DNA of 59,380 nucleotides, taken from assembly GCA_023145435.1 (NCBI GenBank), contig JAGLDS010000011.1, positions 1 through 59,380 on the forward strand, read 5' to 3'. The notes below the pieces were generated by a model. That model saw only the letters and a program-made list of their open reading frames with translations, did no database searches and was not told the DNA's origin. Both the position numbers and the translations under genes were made by a program. This DNA is from Clostridiales bacterium (lineage in GTDB: Bacteria > Bacillota > Clostridia > DUPQ01). Below are positions 1-8,603 of the stretch, piece by piece (position 1 is the first letter of the stretch; each line of letters begins with the position of its first letter).

Positions 1-200
1 GCATTTTTATCTTGAACTTTATACTAACATATTTTTTGTTAGACAGTATTCTATCAATTGTTGATGTAATCCAAGTTTCTTTACCCGTTACTGTCTTAAT
101 TTCTTTTTTTCTAAAAATCTCTTAATTTTTCTACAATCATATCCATTTATATATAATAAACACAATAACTACTGTTCTTAAAACTATTATACAATTTTTC
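1..200 (-). pseudogene. Remnant of a large serine recombinase (frameshifted, cut by window edge)
   Basis: Reading the minus strand gives a peptide containing VTGKETWITSTIDRILSNKK, which matches the conserved end of the Recombinase domain (PF07508-type, usually tGk.W..sTi.riLsNeKY). Just upstream, in a different frame, it reads YINGYDCRKIKRFLEKKK, which fits the preceding helix of the same domain. The two halves join at a run of seven T (104-110 on the + strand), so one base has been lost or gained there. No start codon or catalytic serine domain is present between this remnant and the tRNA terminator, so the visible part is an internal fragment. It may continue to the left of the window. Family assignment is by motif recognition only. 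Confidence 0.6.
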
Positions 201-203
201 ATA

Positions 204-237
204 AAAAATAAGCTACATTTCTATCTTAAAATGTAGC
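204..237 (-). terminator. Rho-independent terminator of tRNA-Arg
   Basis: Perfect 9-bp inverted repeat (GCTACATTT at 212-220 with AAATGTAGC at 229-237), followed on the minus strand by a T-rich stretch at 204-211. It begins 9 bases after the tRNA 3' end. Confidence 0.8.
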
Positions 238-245
238 CTACAACA

Positions 246-320
246 TGGTACCCCGGACAGGAGTCAAACCTGCGTTTATGGAACCGGAATCCATCGTCTT
301 ATTCACTGGACCACCGGGGC
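246..320 (-). tRNA. tRNA-Arg (anticodon CCG, reads CGG)
   Basis: The minus strand folds into a full cloverleaf. The acceptor stem is GCCCCGG with CCGGGGT, the anticodon stem is ATGGA/TCCAT with loop TTCCGGT (anticodon CCG), and the T stem is GCAGG/CCTGT. The 3' CCA is encoded (246-248). It is a single-gene unit with its own terminator. Its 3' end faces the recombinase remnant, a common arrangement where mobile elements have inserted next to a tRNA. Confidence 0.95.
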
Positions 321-386
321 ATGACTCTATCATAATAGCAAAAAGCATCTATGAAAACAATTGAAAATTAATTGTTTATAAAGAAG

Positions 387-421
387 CATGATGGGTGGAA
401 GCTAAATCCATTTCCATCATG
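387..421 (-). terminator. Possible weak terminator downstream of the macroglobulin gene
   Basis: The inverted repeat CATGATGG (387-394) / CCATCATG (414-421) is followed on the minus strand by CTTCTTTAT. The stem is convincing but the T-tract is poor. It lies 115 bases past the stop of the 536-5461 gene. Nothing else is recognisable between 321 and 535. Confidence 0.35.
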
Positions 422-535
422 TCCTATTTAATTGCTTCTATTTGTTATGATAGTACAGTTCACATATCACCAATTTTTTGGATACTTCTTGCACTAGGTA
501 TTATCATAAATAAGTTAAATCAAAAACCTACATAA

Positions 536-3500
536 TTATTCACTAATTGCAATTGTTTTACTTTGGTCTTGGTAAATTACCTTATTGGAGTTAAGTAGTT
601 TTACATAAGTACCCATGGCCTCATACTGTCCTAAGTTAATAACTCTAGCATAATAAGTAATTTGATGTTGATGTTCAATAAAATACTTACTAATTGTTGC
701 TTTTGCTACTTGCTCACTAGCTCTCATATATGAATACTCATAAGAAGATCCAAGATACTGATATGGTTTTTCAATGGCACGTAGTCCAGAAGGTAAAATA
801 TCAGTTATTTCATAAATTGTATTAACAAAATTCTTGCCTTCATCAATAGATATTACAACTTTAATAATGTCTCCCATTTTAAAAGTAGTTTTTGGTTGAT
901 TTGTAGTTGCATCTAAGTATGCTTTAGTAACAGTAACTACATCTTCTCTATTAATAACTAAAATGTCTCGCTTATCTTCGTACGATACTAATAAGCCAAC
1001 ATCACCATTAACTTTAGTGATTTTAAATTGAGAAAGTAATGTTGAAGGTATTTCTAATTTATGCATTTTACCATAGTCAAAATTCACATCATGTGTATTG
1101 CCTTGGTATTCGTAAGTAAATGATATATCTTTTTCTTTTTTCCCTTCAAGTTGTAATTGTAAAAACTTAACTAAGAAATTAGAAGTCACATACTCATCTT
1201 GATAATTTTCAGTCACATATTTATATAAATCAGGTGCCTCAAGCTTATTTAATAGTTTTGCTAAATATGCAGCTTTAGTTGTTAGATAAATTGTATAATC
1301 ATCATTTTTTTCATTTATAAATGCATATGGCTCTACTTTTACTATTATAGGTAGAATATTGTTTACATATATATCATTTGCCATAAATGCATCGCCTACT
1401 TCATAGTATGCTAATGCTAAATAAATCCATTGTTCTGTAGTTAGATTTTTAATTTGAGCCATTCTCTGTAATTCTAATAGTATAGGTTGATTAAATTGAG
1501 CTAACCCATAAAGAACATAAGTATCAGAACCATATTCTGTTAATTGCTGATATAAATAACCAAGTAATAGATTTTCATCAATATCATCTCTCATAAACGA
1601 TAGGTTATCTACTGTTACTTTTATGTCACTTTGAGCATATGGTAAAATCGAAAGTCCTCCATTAGCTTGTTGATATTTACTATAGTCAATTATATTTTTT
1701 TCAAAATCAAATGTAGGATCACTTAAGTAATCATATAAGATTGATTTTGCTTTATCTCTAGCTAATAAAAGTTCTAAACGTTCATTACTATAGTATGCTA
1801 AATTAAATAACTTAGTTGCATATGTTAAATATTCTTTATCCGCAAAGACAAGGGTTGTATTTCCATAGCTACCACCACTAACTAGCATATTAGGTGATAC
1901 TGTGTATTCATTTGTTACTTGAATCTTATTATATGAATCTGTAACTACAATTTTACTTTCTAATCCGTCTGAATACTCATTAGTATAAGCTTCTATAATA
2001 ATTGAATCACTACCATAATTAAATTGTGGTAATTCTATGTTAACTCGCTCATATGCTTTTCCAGACACCGTAACCTTATTTGACGGCTGGCTTTTTAAAT
2101 AGGCTACGTATGTAATATTATCAAATAATGATAAAGCGTCGCCATAGCCTGTTACACCCACATAGGCTACGTCATCTATTAAGAATAATTCACTAGTAAC
2201 TACATTTATAAAAAACGGTAGTGTTGTGTTAACATTTATAAAGTTTCCTCCAGCATAAAAATCATTATTAATTGCATTTGAAAATAATCTCCATGAAGTA
2301 ATGTTGTCTGGCATTTTAAAACTTGTAACCCCAATACCATTATTATCTGTTTGAATAGTTAAAAAAGCCGCTGTGTCTTTAAACTCACTTCGTATCTCTA
2401 CTGATTGATTTTCTCCACCCATTTCATAGCTTGGTTCTGGTATAGGTATAGAGGAATTCATCTTATTTGCTACACCGTCCATTACCGCTTCATTATATCC
2501 AAATCCACCTCTTGGGTAATAATAATCATAAAAGATATTCATTCCATCGCGATGGGTTCCATAACTATAGACAATTCCAGACCCAACACTTTGATACAAT
2601 TCTGATATGAAGTCCACAGTCATATCACTTAATTCTAATAGAGCTTCATCCACTGCAGATATTAACACTTTAGCAGAAATAGGATCTCCTGATTTATCAG
2701 TTACTTTTACTGAAATAATTGCATTTTCACCTGGTTTATAATCTGATTTATCTGTGGTTATTTCCACATTTAATTGCCTGTCTTCTTTGTTAAATATTAC
2801 TTGTTGTTGATAACTCATAACAAAATGGTCGTCATCAAATGCAACTACTTGAACAGTAGCATTTGGAAGATATTCTTCAATAAAAGTAAAAGTTGCTTCA
2901 TGTGAAGTTGTCATAATAGTTTGTTTAATTCCATTTTGAGCAATTATAAACAAGTATTGATTAGCATCTACTGGATCTTCCCCATAAGTAAATGTAGCTT
3001 TGACTGTATCATCAACACTGTATTTTTTCTTATCTAATGTGAGTTGATAATTTTGATTATAATATCGCTCATAATCATAAGCTTCTCTTACATAAGCTCG
3101 TTTATTTACTTTTCTACCTTTTTTATCATTAACAGTTAGTTCAATGGTATACCATGTTCTATTTTCGTCATTAAAAGAAAATTCGCTTACATAATTGCCT
3201 TCACTATTTGTTTGTAAAGTAGTACTTTTAATTAATGTTTTAATCACTTCATAATAATACTGCTTTACGGTTTCTTTATTAATGTAATCGTAATATGTTC
3301 CATTCTCTCTTTTAACTAAGGTATGTTTATACAACTTAGCTTGTATATTTGCATCTGCATAAGGCCCCACATCAATCATTCCACCAGTTTCAATGTCAGG
3401 AATAAAATGATTAGCTTTTCCTTCTAAAATAATCTTGTCTCCAATAATATCCGTTTTATAGGTATAATCAATATCATTAAAATATACTGTTATATATTCA

Positions 3501-5461
3501 TTTGCTACTAATTCACCTTGTTCTGGTAATTTAGCTCTCACTCCCACATAAACATGACTTATTCCCTGTTGTCCATTTATATATGAAGGAGTAAAGGTAA
3601 ATGAAACATTACCATCATCATCACTTTTACCTATGCTTTCTATATGTTGGCCTTCGTAATCAATAAAGTAAGTAACATCTAATCCAGAAACTGGAGTTCC
3701 TTCAAAGAAAGAAGTATTAACATTAAAAATTATTGGTTCATCTGCGAATACAGCTTTCTTATCAGGTGTTATTTTAATTTGCATAGAAGGTTTTACATAT
3801 TCTTCTACATTAAAATAGTGATTTGCAATTTGTTCACCTTCATATTTTACAGTAATAGTATAGTATCCCTCTGATAAAGCGGGTAACGAAATATCACCTT
3901 CATAAAACCCATTTGTTAAAGTGGTTTCCATTGAAACAAGTGGGCTTTCTTGTAACATATATGGAGGAATAAAATAGTCATATGATCTTGCAAAATCAAA
4001 ATAGTAATAAAAATAGCCACGATTTATTTCAATAGTTACTTTATCATTATCTAGTGAGCCATTTCTTTTAGAAATAAATCCAAAGAAATATACATCATCA
4101 TCAGGTTGATACAAATTTCTATCTGTTGTTAATACGTTCCAGTAATTATCATATGTCTGGTAGTAGTATGGATTTTTAAAGATAATTGTTTCATTTTGGC
4201 TATCATTAATAAATACAATATTATCAATTACCTGATCATTTGGTATAATTGCCAACCCATCAGTATCAGTAGAAATTCCATTTACTATTGCACTTGCTAC
4301 ATTCCCAGTTTGTGTATTATTCACCCAAATATAGGTTTTTTCTTCATCATCAAATACATATGCTGCTAAGTCTGTAATTTGTATAAAAACAAATGTCTCT
4401 CCGTGTTTCCAGGTCATCTTAACTAAATACATTCCACTTTCTAATTTTTCTGGGATATCAAGGAAATATTGGCCAAATTCATATGAAAAAGTTATTGTAT
4501 TATTAAAAGAAGTAACTTTCTTTAGTGAAGATGTATCAATCTCTTGATTTGCTGAATTATAATTAGACCAATATGGTTTTTCTAATACTTCTTTCATATA
4601 TTTAACTAATTCACTTCCATCTTCAAAGGAATAAACTTGTGTAAGCAAATCAATTTTTTGATTGTCTTTTGGTAAATTTAGATAATAGGGAATCGATAAT
4701 TCTTGAGTAGTTGTATATTCATACATTAACATATTAAAGTTAACATTTCCTTTATACTTATACTCTACGATTTCATCTTCTTTTGCCATTGTTTCAAAAG
4801 AAAAAATTAATTGTTCTTTTAGCGATTGTCCATCTCCACTTGTAATTTTGCTCTCATCAAGAGTAACTGTATAAACTCTTTGATAGTCTAGTTTGTTTTT
4901 TGGAACAAATACATATGCATTATCGTGTTTTTCAAAAGACCCTTTAACATTTGGTGAAATCGAAAAAGCTTGTTCAAATCCATTAATATCATTACTTGAA
5001 AAATATATTTCAATTCCTGTATTAACTGGCACATTTGTAGATTGAGTATTTGGTAAGTACCCATATATAGTAAACTTAGATGTGGTCTGATATGCAAATG
5101 TTACCATTACCATATCTTGTTTAATTATTCCAAGAACATAAACCTTGTCATAGTCTAATGGTTTAGCCAATGTAACCATATATTTTGTAGGGTTAACTTC
5201 ACTAATTGTAAAGTCAATACTATCTTGTATGAAAAATTGTTCACTGATTTTTTTTATTGTGGTTTCTTCTAAAGTTTCTATAATAAATGATGAAGTTATT
5301 GCCATTCCCTCACTTGATAATTGATCTGGAACAATTAAATAACCTTTTCTAAAATCATCAGCTTTCACCTGTTCACTTTCTGTATTCATCAATAAAGCCA
5401 CAATGGAAACTGATACAACAAGTAATAAAGCTATGACTATTAAATATCCTCTTTTTTTCAT
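536..5461 (-). CDS. Alpha-2-macroglobulin-like surface protein without thioester
   Basis: This 1641-residue protein has an N-terminal signal anchor (hydrophobic residues about 5-25) and no lipobox cysteine, so it should sit outside the membrane. Residues about 130-225 form an SbsA/Big_5-type Ig-like domain (GYLPNTQSTNVPVNTGIEIY). Next comes an MG2-type domain (LTTDRNLYQPDDDVYFFGF), further macroglobulin modules, the bait-region side motif SAKVLISAVDEALLEL, and the A2M signature FKMPDNITSWRLFSNAI. Where active members carry a CxEQ thioester, this protein reads AYYSNERLELLLAR, so covalent trapping of proteases is not expected. Bacterial relatives (YfaS/MagD type) are thought to guard the envelope, which is inference here. 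The ATG at 5461 is preceded by AGGAGGG at good spacing. No penicillin-binding-protein partner (pbpC) is adjacent. Confidence 0.8.
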   Translation of the reverse strand: MKKRGYLIVIALLLVVSVSIVALLMNTESEQVKADDFRKGYLIVPDQLSSEGMAITSSFIIETLEETTIKKISEQFFIQDSIDFTISEVNPTKYMVTLAKPLDYDKVYVLGIIKQDMVMVTFAYQTTSKFTIYGYLPNTQSTNVPVNTGIEIYFSSNDINGFEQAFSISPNVKGSFEKHDNAYVFVPKNKLDYQRVYTVTLDESKITSGDGQSLKEQLIFSFETMAKEDEIVEYKYKGNVNFNMLMYEYTTTQELSIPYYLNLPKDNQKIDLLTQVYSFEDGSELVKYMKEVLEKPYWSNYNSANQEIDTSSLKKVTSFNNTITFSYEFGQYFLDIPEKLESGMYLVKMTWKHGETFVFIQITDLAAYVFDDEEKTYIWVNNTQTGNVASAIVNGISTDTDGLAIIPNDQVIDNIVFINDSQNETIIFKNPYYYQTYDNYWNVLTTDRNLYQPDDDVYFFGFISKRNGSLDNDKVTIEINRGYFYYYFDFARSYDYFIPPYMLQESPLVSMETTLTNGFYEGDISLPALSEGYYTITVKYEGEQIANHYFNVEEYVKPSMQIKITPDKKAVFADEPIIFNVNTSFFEGTPVSGLDVTYFIDYEGQHIESIGKSDDDGNVSFTFTPSYINGQQGISHVYVGVRAKLPEQGELVANEYITVYFNDIDYTYKTDIIGDKIILEGKANHFIPDIETGGMIDVGPYADANIQAKLYKHTLVKRENGTYYDYINKETVKQYYYEVIKTLIKSTTLQTNSEGNYVSEFSFNDENRTWYTIELTVNDKKGRKVNKRAYVREAYDYERYYNQNYQLTLDKKKYSVDDTVKATFTYGEDPVDANQYLFIIAQNGIKQTIMTTSHEATFTFIEEYLPNATVQVVAFDDDHFVMSYQQQVIFNKEDRQLNVEITTDKSDYKPGENAIISVKVTDKSGDPISAKVLISAVDEALLELSDMTVDFISELYQSVGSGIVYSYGTHRDGMNIFYDYYYPRGGFGYNEAVMDGVANKMNSSIPIPEPSYEMGGENQSVEIRSEFKDTAAFLTIQTDNNGIGVTSFKMPDNITSWRLFSNAINNDFYAGGNFINVNTTLPFFINVVTSELFLIDDVAYVGVTGYGDALSLFDNITYVAYLKSQPSNKVTVSGKAYERVNIELPQFNYGSDSIIIEAYTNEYSDGLESKIVVTDSYNKIQVTNEYTVSPNMLVSGGSYGNTTLVFADKEYLTYATKLFNLAYYSNERLELLLARDKAKSILYDYLSDPTFDFEKNIIDYSKYQQANGGLSILPYAQSDIKVTVDNLSFMRDDIDENLLLGYLYQQLTEYGSDTYVLYGLAQFNQPILLELQRMAQIKNLTTEQWIYLALAYYEVGDAFMANDIYVNNILPIIVKVEPYAFINEKNDDYTIYLTTKAAYLAKLLNKLEAPDLYKYVTENYQDEYVTSNFLVKFLQLQLEGKKEKDISFTYEYQGNTHDVNFDYGKMHKLEIPSTLLSQFKITKVNGDVGLLVSYEDKRDILVINREDVVTVTKAYLDATTNQPKTTFKMGDIIKVVISIDEGKNFVNTIYEITDILPSGLRAIEKPYQYLGSSYEYSYMRASEQVAKATISKYFIEHQHQITYYARVINLGQYEAMGTYVKLLNSNKVIYQDQSKTIAISE

Positions 5462-5521
5462 TATTAGTCCCTCCTATTAAGGTTTATAACTATCAGACGA
5501 ATAAAATATATAAAATGTTCC

Positions 5522-5547
5522 AAAAAAAATCCCCACAGTGTGGGGAT
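5522..5547 (-). terminator. Rho-independent terminator after fucI
   Basis: The minus strand reads ATCCCCACACTGTGGGGAT followed by eight T. The strong palindrome starts a few bases after the fucI stop. Confidence 0.92.
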
Positions 5548-5552
5548 ATTAA

Positions 5553-7340
5553 TTATTTATAAAGTGGACCAAAGTTATCACACGCTCGATAATCTGCTCC
5601 TTCTTGATTGCTAGTACCAAACGCACTCCAAGAACTTGGTCTGAAAATTCTTTCACTTGCAACATTATGCATACTAACTGGAATTCTAAGCATCGAAGCT
5701 AAAGTAATAAGTTGATCTCCAATATGTCCATAACTTAAAACTCCATGATTTGCTCCCCAATTAGCCATAACAGAATAAACATCGCTAAATGCTCCTTCAC
5801 CTGTTAATGTAGGTGCAAACCAAGTAGTTGGCCATGTAGGATCTGTTCGTTTATTTAATTTTTCATGTACATCACTTGGTAATTCAACAGTATAACCTTC
5901 TGCAATTTGTAAAAATGGTCCTAATCCATCTACAATATTAATTCTAGCCATTGTAACTGGCATTTTTCCTACAGTTAGGAAAGTAGAAGAAAATCCCCCA
6001 CCTCTGAAATATCCGAGACTAGCAGGTCCCCAAGTAGTATTATCAAGACATTTTTGCTTTTCTTCTTCGGTTATATCATAAAAAGGTTTCATGGCAGCTT
6101 TACCATTAATTTGTTGTTGGCCAGTCCCATCAAGAGCAGCAGCTCCTGAATTTATTAAATGTATTATTCCATCCTTGGCTAAACCAGTTAGTTGTTTTCC
6201 AGTTACTCTTTTAACAGCATCTGCACTCCAATAAGTTCTTACATCAGCAAAAATCTGTGCGGTCCCTGTTAACAAGTGACCAAACAACATAGTTACTCCA
6301 TTTAACCCATCGTTTTCTGTAGCAACAATATATGGTTGACGAATTCCATTCCAGTCAAATGATGAATTTAATATTGCTTCTAAGAAATCTCCATTAGGCA
6401 TAAAGTCAGTCCACATACGTTGTCCTTGAAACCCAGACATGATAGCGTTTCTACCTAATGCTTCTTCACCATATCCAATATCTTTAAGTTTGCTATTTCC
6501 CACCATAATATCTCTTGCAATAAGTGCCATTTTAACACTGGTTTCCCAATCACCATCTTTTTGTTTTCTTGATCTTTGAATATCTAAAGGATTTGTATCT
6601 TTTCCCTCTATACAATTTTTCTTTGTCCAAGCTAAAGCTTTATTAAATTCTTCTTTATCATAAATGTCTTCTTGCATCCTTCTAATAAATTCAGACATAT
6701 CTACATATTCGTTTCTAATACCTAAATATTTTTGATAAAAACTTTCATCAGCAATTGATCCTGCAATACCCATAGAAACAGATCCAAACGATACATAAGA
6801 TTTACCCTTCATATATGCTACAGCCAATCCTGATTTAACAAATGTTAAAATTCTATCAACCACATCTTTAGGAATAGAAGTATCTTCCATATCTTGTACA
6901 TCTCTTCCATAAATCCCAAATGCTGGTAATCCTTTTTGTGAATGAGCCGCTAATACAGCTGCTAAATATACAGCACCTGGTCGCTCTGTTCCATTAAATC
7001 CCCAAATTGCTTTTGGTAAATGCGAATCCATATCCATTGTTTCTGACCCATAACACCAACTAGGTGTAACAGTTAATGTAAGGCCTACGCCTTCTTTTCT
7101 AAACTTTTCTGCACACTCCGCAGCTTCTGCGACACCACCAATACATTCGTCTGCAATGACACACTCTACTGGTTGTCCGTTTGGATATTTTAAATTCTCA
7201 CTAATTAATTTTGCTGCCGTGATTGCCATGTTCATAGTAATTGGTTCAATAGATTCTCTAACACCTTTTCTCCTACCATCAATTGTTGGTCTAATCCCAA
7301 CTTTTGGTAACGTTCCACGTAATCGTTCTTTTCCTATCAT
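5553..7340 (-). CDS. fucI: L-fucose isomerase
   Basis: This 595-residue protein has the usual family length and interconverts L-fucose and L-fuculose in the cytoplasm, with Mn2+ as cofactor; several members also accept D-arabinose. The start region ([20 protein letters not shown]) and the catalytic segment ([18 protein letters not shown], then ADVRTYW) match FucI. The Glu in ATEND and the Asp in ADVRTYW correspond to the metal and catalytic ligands Glu337 and Asp361 of the E. coli enzyme. The ATG is preceded by AGGAGG. The gene stands between two terminators as a single-gene unit. No fuculokinase, aldolase or fucose transporter is nearby, so the substrate context is unclear. Confidence 0.95.
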   Translation of the reverse strand: MIGKERLRGTLPKVGIRPTIDGRRKGVRESIEPITMNMAITAAKLISENLKYPNGQPVECVIADECIGGVAEAAECAEKFRKEGVGLTLTVTPSWCYGSETMDMDSHLPKAIWGFNGTERPGAVYLAAVLAAHSQKGLPAFGIYGRDVQDMEDTSIPKDVVDRILTFVKSGLAVAYMKGKSYVSFGSVSMGIAGSIADESFYQKYLGIRNEYVDMSEFIRRMQEDIYDKEEFNKALAWTKKNCIEGKDTNPLDIQRSRKQKDGDWETSVKMALIARDIMVGNSKLKDIGYGEEALGRNAIMSGFQGQRMWTDFMPNGDFLEAILNSSFDWNGIRQPYIVATENDGLNGVTMLFGHLLTGTAQIFADVRTYWSADAVKRVTGKQLTGLAKDGIIHLINSGAAALDGTGQQQINGKAAMKPFYDITEEEKQKCLDNTTWGPASLGYFRGGGFSSTFLTVGKMPVTMARINIVDGLGPFLQIAEGYTVELPSDVHEKLNKRTDPTWPTTWFAPTLTGEGAFSDVYSVMANWGANHGVLSYGHIGDQLITLASMLRIPVSMHNVASERIFRPSSWSAFGTSNQEGADYRACDNFGPLYK

Positions 7341-7392
7341 AATGAACCTCCTATTTTCTTTCTGTCAAACTTATTTTAACAGAAAAATATAC

Positions 7393-7417
7393 AAAAAAAA
7401 ACCACCATAGGTGGTTT
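7393..7417 (-). terminator. Rho-independent terminator after the parvulin gene
   Basis: The minus strand reads AACCACC TAT GGTGGTT followed by a run of T, about 17 bases after the stop codon at 7434. Confidence 0.9.
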
Positions 7418-7433
7418 TTAGTTATCTTCTTTT

Positions 7434-8552
7434 TTAGAATTCATAAAACCCATTATAATAAGCAATTTCATATTTCTCGCTTGATTCAATTTCGTTTAAT
7501 ACTTTAGTAAGTTCACCATATGCAAGATTATATTTTACTGTGTCTTTTAAGTCATCATATGTTGTTCTTTCTGCTAATTTAACAATATGATAACCAATAT
7601 ATGTTTCAATTTGTCCAACATCACCAATATTAGCAATAAAAGCCCAATTAGCAAATTCAGTTAAATCAGTTTCTTCTTTTCTGAATTTATAGAGGCCTTC
7701 ATTTTCTGCAACTCCTGGGTCTTCTGAATAAGCCAGAGCCACTTCCATGAAATCATCTCCTGCTAAAATTTTAGCATATGCTTCATCACTTTTAGCTTTA
7801 GCTGCCACAAGTTGTTCTTCTGTATAATCTCCACCAGTTATAACATCAAAGTTAGCAACTAATATATGTCTAACAGTTACTGCATCTAAATCATCCTTAA
7901 AAGTATCATAATATTCAATCATCTGTTCTTCAGCAATATTTGCTTCTAATTTACTTATTTGATCTTCTTGATATTTTGTTGCAATCCATGACATGGTATA
8001 TGCTTTTATTAAAGTTTTATATGTGCATCCATATAATTTACTTGCAACCTCATCATTTTTTAAGTCGTTTTCTGTAGCATAATTCTCAAAATCTTCTTTA
8101 AATTTATTTATTGATTCATCTAATTCGATGGTATCATATTTAAAATCAGGATCCTCTCCATTTGCTAAATCATTTAAAACATAAGTTTCTAAAACAACAG
8201 CCAACGCTCGCTGAGCTGCTGATTGTGAATAGGATATACCATTAGCATATTCTGCCATTAAAAATGTAAAATCATCTACATCAGGAGCAATATAATCTCT
8301 ATATTCTAAGATAATATCTGCTTGTTGCTTATAGTAATAAATAAACTCATCTTGAGTGATTTTCTCATTACCTATTGAAACTGCTTTTGTAGGAATTGCT
8401 AAAAACACAACTAATGCTACTACACATATTGCAAGAATACCACCTAGTGTTATAAGAGCATATTTTATTATTGTTTCTTCTTTACCTTTAATTGGTTTTT
8501 CTGCATCTACCTCAGCTACAACTGGTTCGTTTTTTTCTTTCATATTAGACAT
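7434..8552 (-). CDS. Membrane-anchored parvulin peptidyl-prolyl isomerase (PrsA/SurA-like)
   Basis: This extracytoplasmic foldase of about 372 residues has a short cytoplasmic N-terminus rich in charged residues. A transmembrane segment follows (YALITLGGILAICVVALVVF, about residues 31-50), then a SurA_N-like helical region. The C-terminal rotamase domain runs from VTVRHILVA to GYHIVKLAER. No lipobox is present, so it is anchored by the helix rather than as a PrsA lipoprotein. I chose the ATG at 8552 because AAAGGAG sits five bases upstream; an in-frame GTG lies 18 bases earlier. It starts about 50 bases downstream of the mfd stop and is probably cotranscribed with it. The family cis-trans isomerises Xaa-Pro bonds in secreted proteins. 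Confidence 0.85.
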   Translation of the reverse strand: MSNMKEKNEPVVAEVDAEKPIKGKEETIIKYALITLGGILAICVVALVVFLAIPTKAVSIGNEKITQDEFIYYYKQQADIILEYRDYIAPDVDDFTFLMAEYANGISYSQSAAQRALAVVLETYVLNDLANGEDPDFKYDTIELDESINKFKEDFENYATENDLKNDEVASKLYGCTYKTLIKAYTMSWIATKYQEDQISKLEANIAEEQMIEYYDTFKDDLDAVTVRHILVANFDVITGGDYTEEQLVAAKAKSDEAYAKILAGDDFMEVALAYSEDPGVAENEGLYKFRKEETDLTEFANWAFIANIGDVGQIETYIGYHIVKLAERTTYDDLKDTVKYNLAYGELTKVLNEIESSEKYEIAYYNGFYEF

Positions 8553-8603
8553 ATGTACTCCTTTTTTCACGTACTCCCATTAGAGCCTATTATACTCGTT
8601 TTA

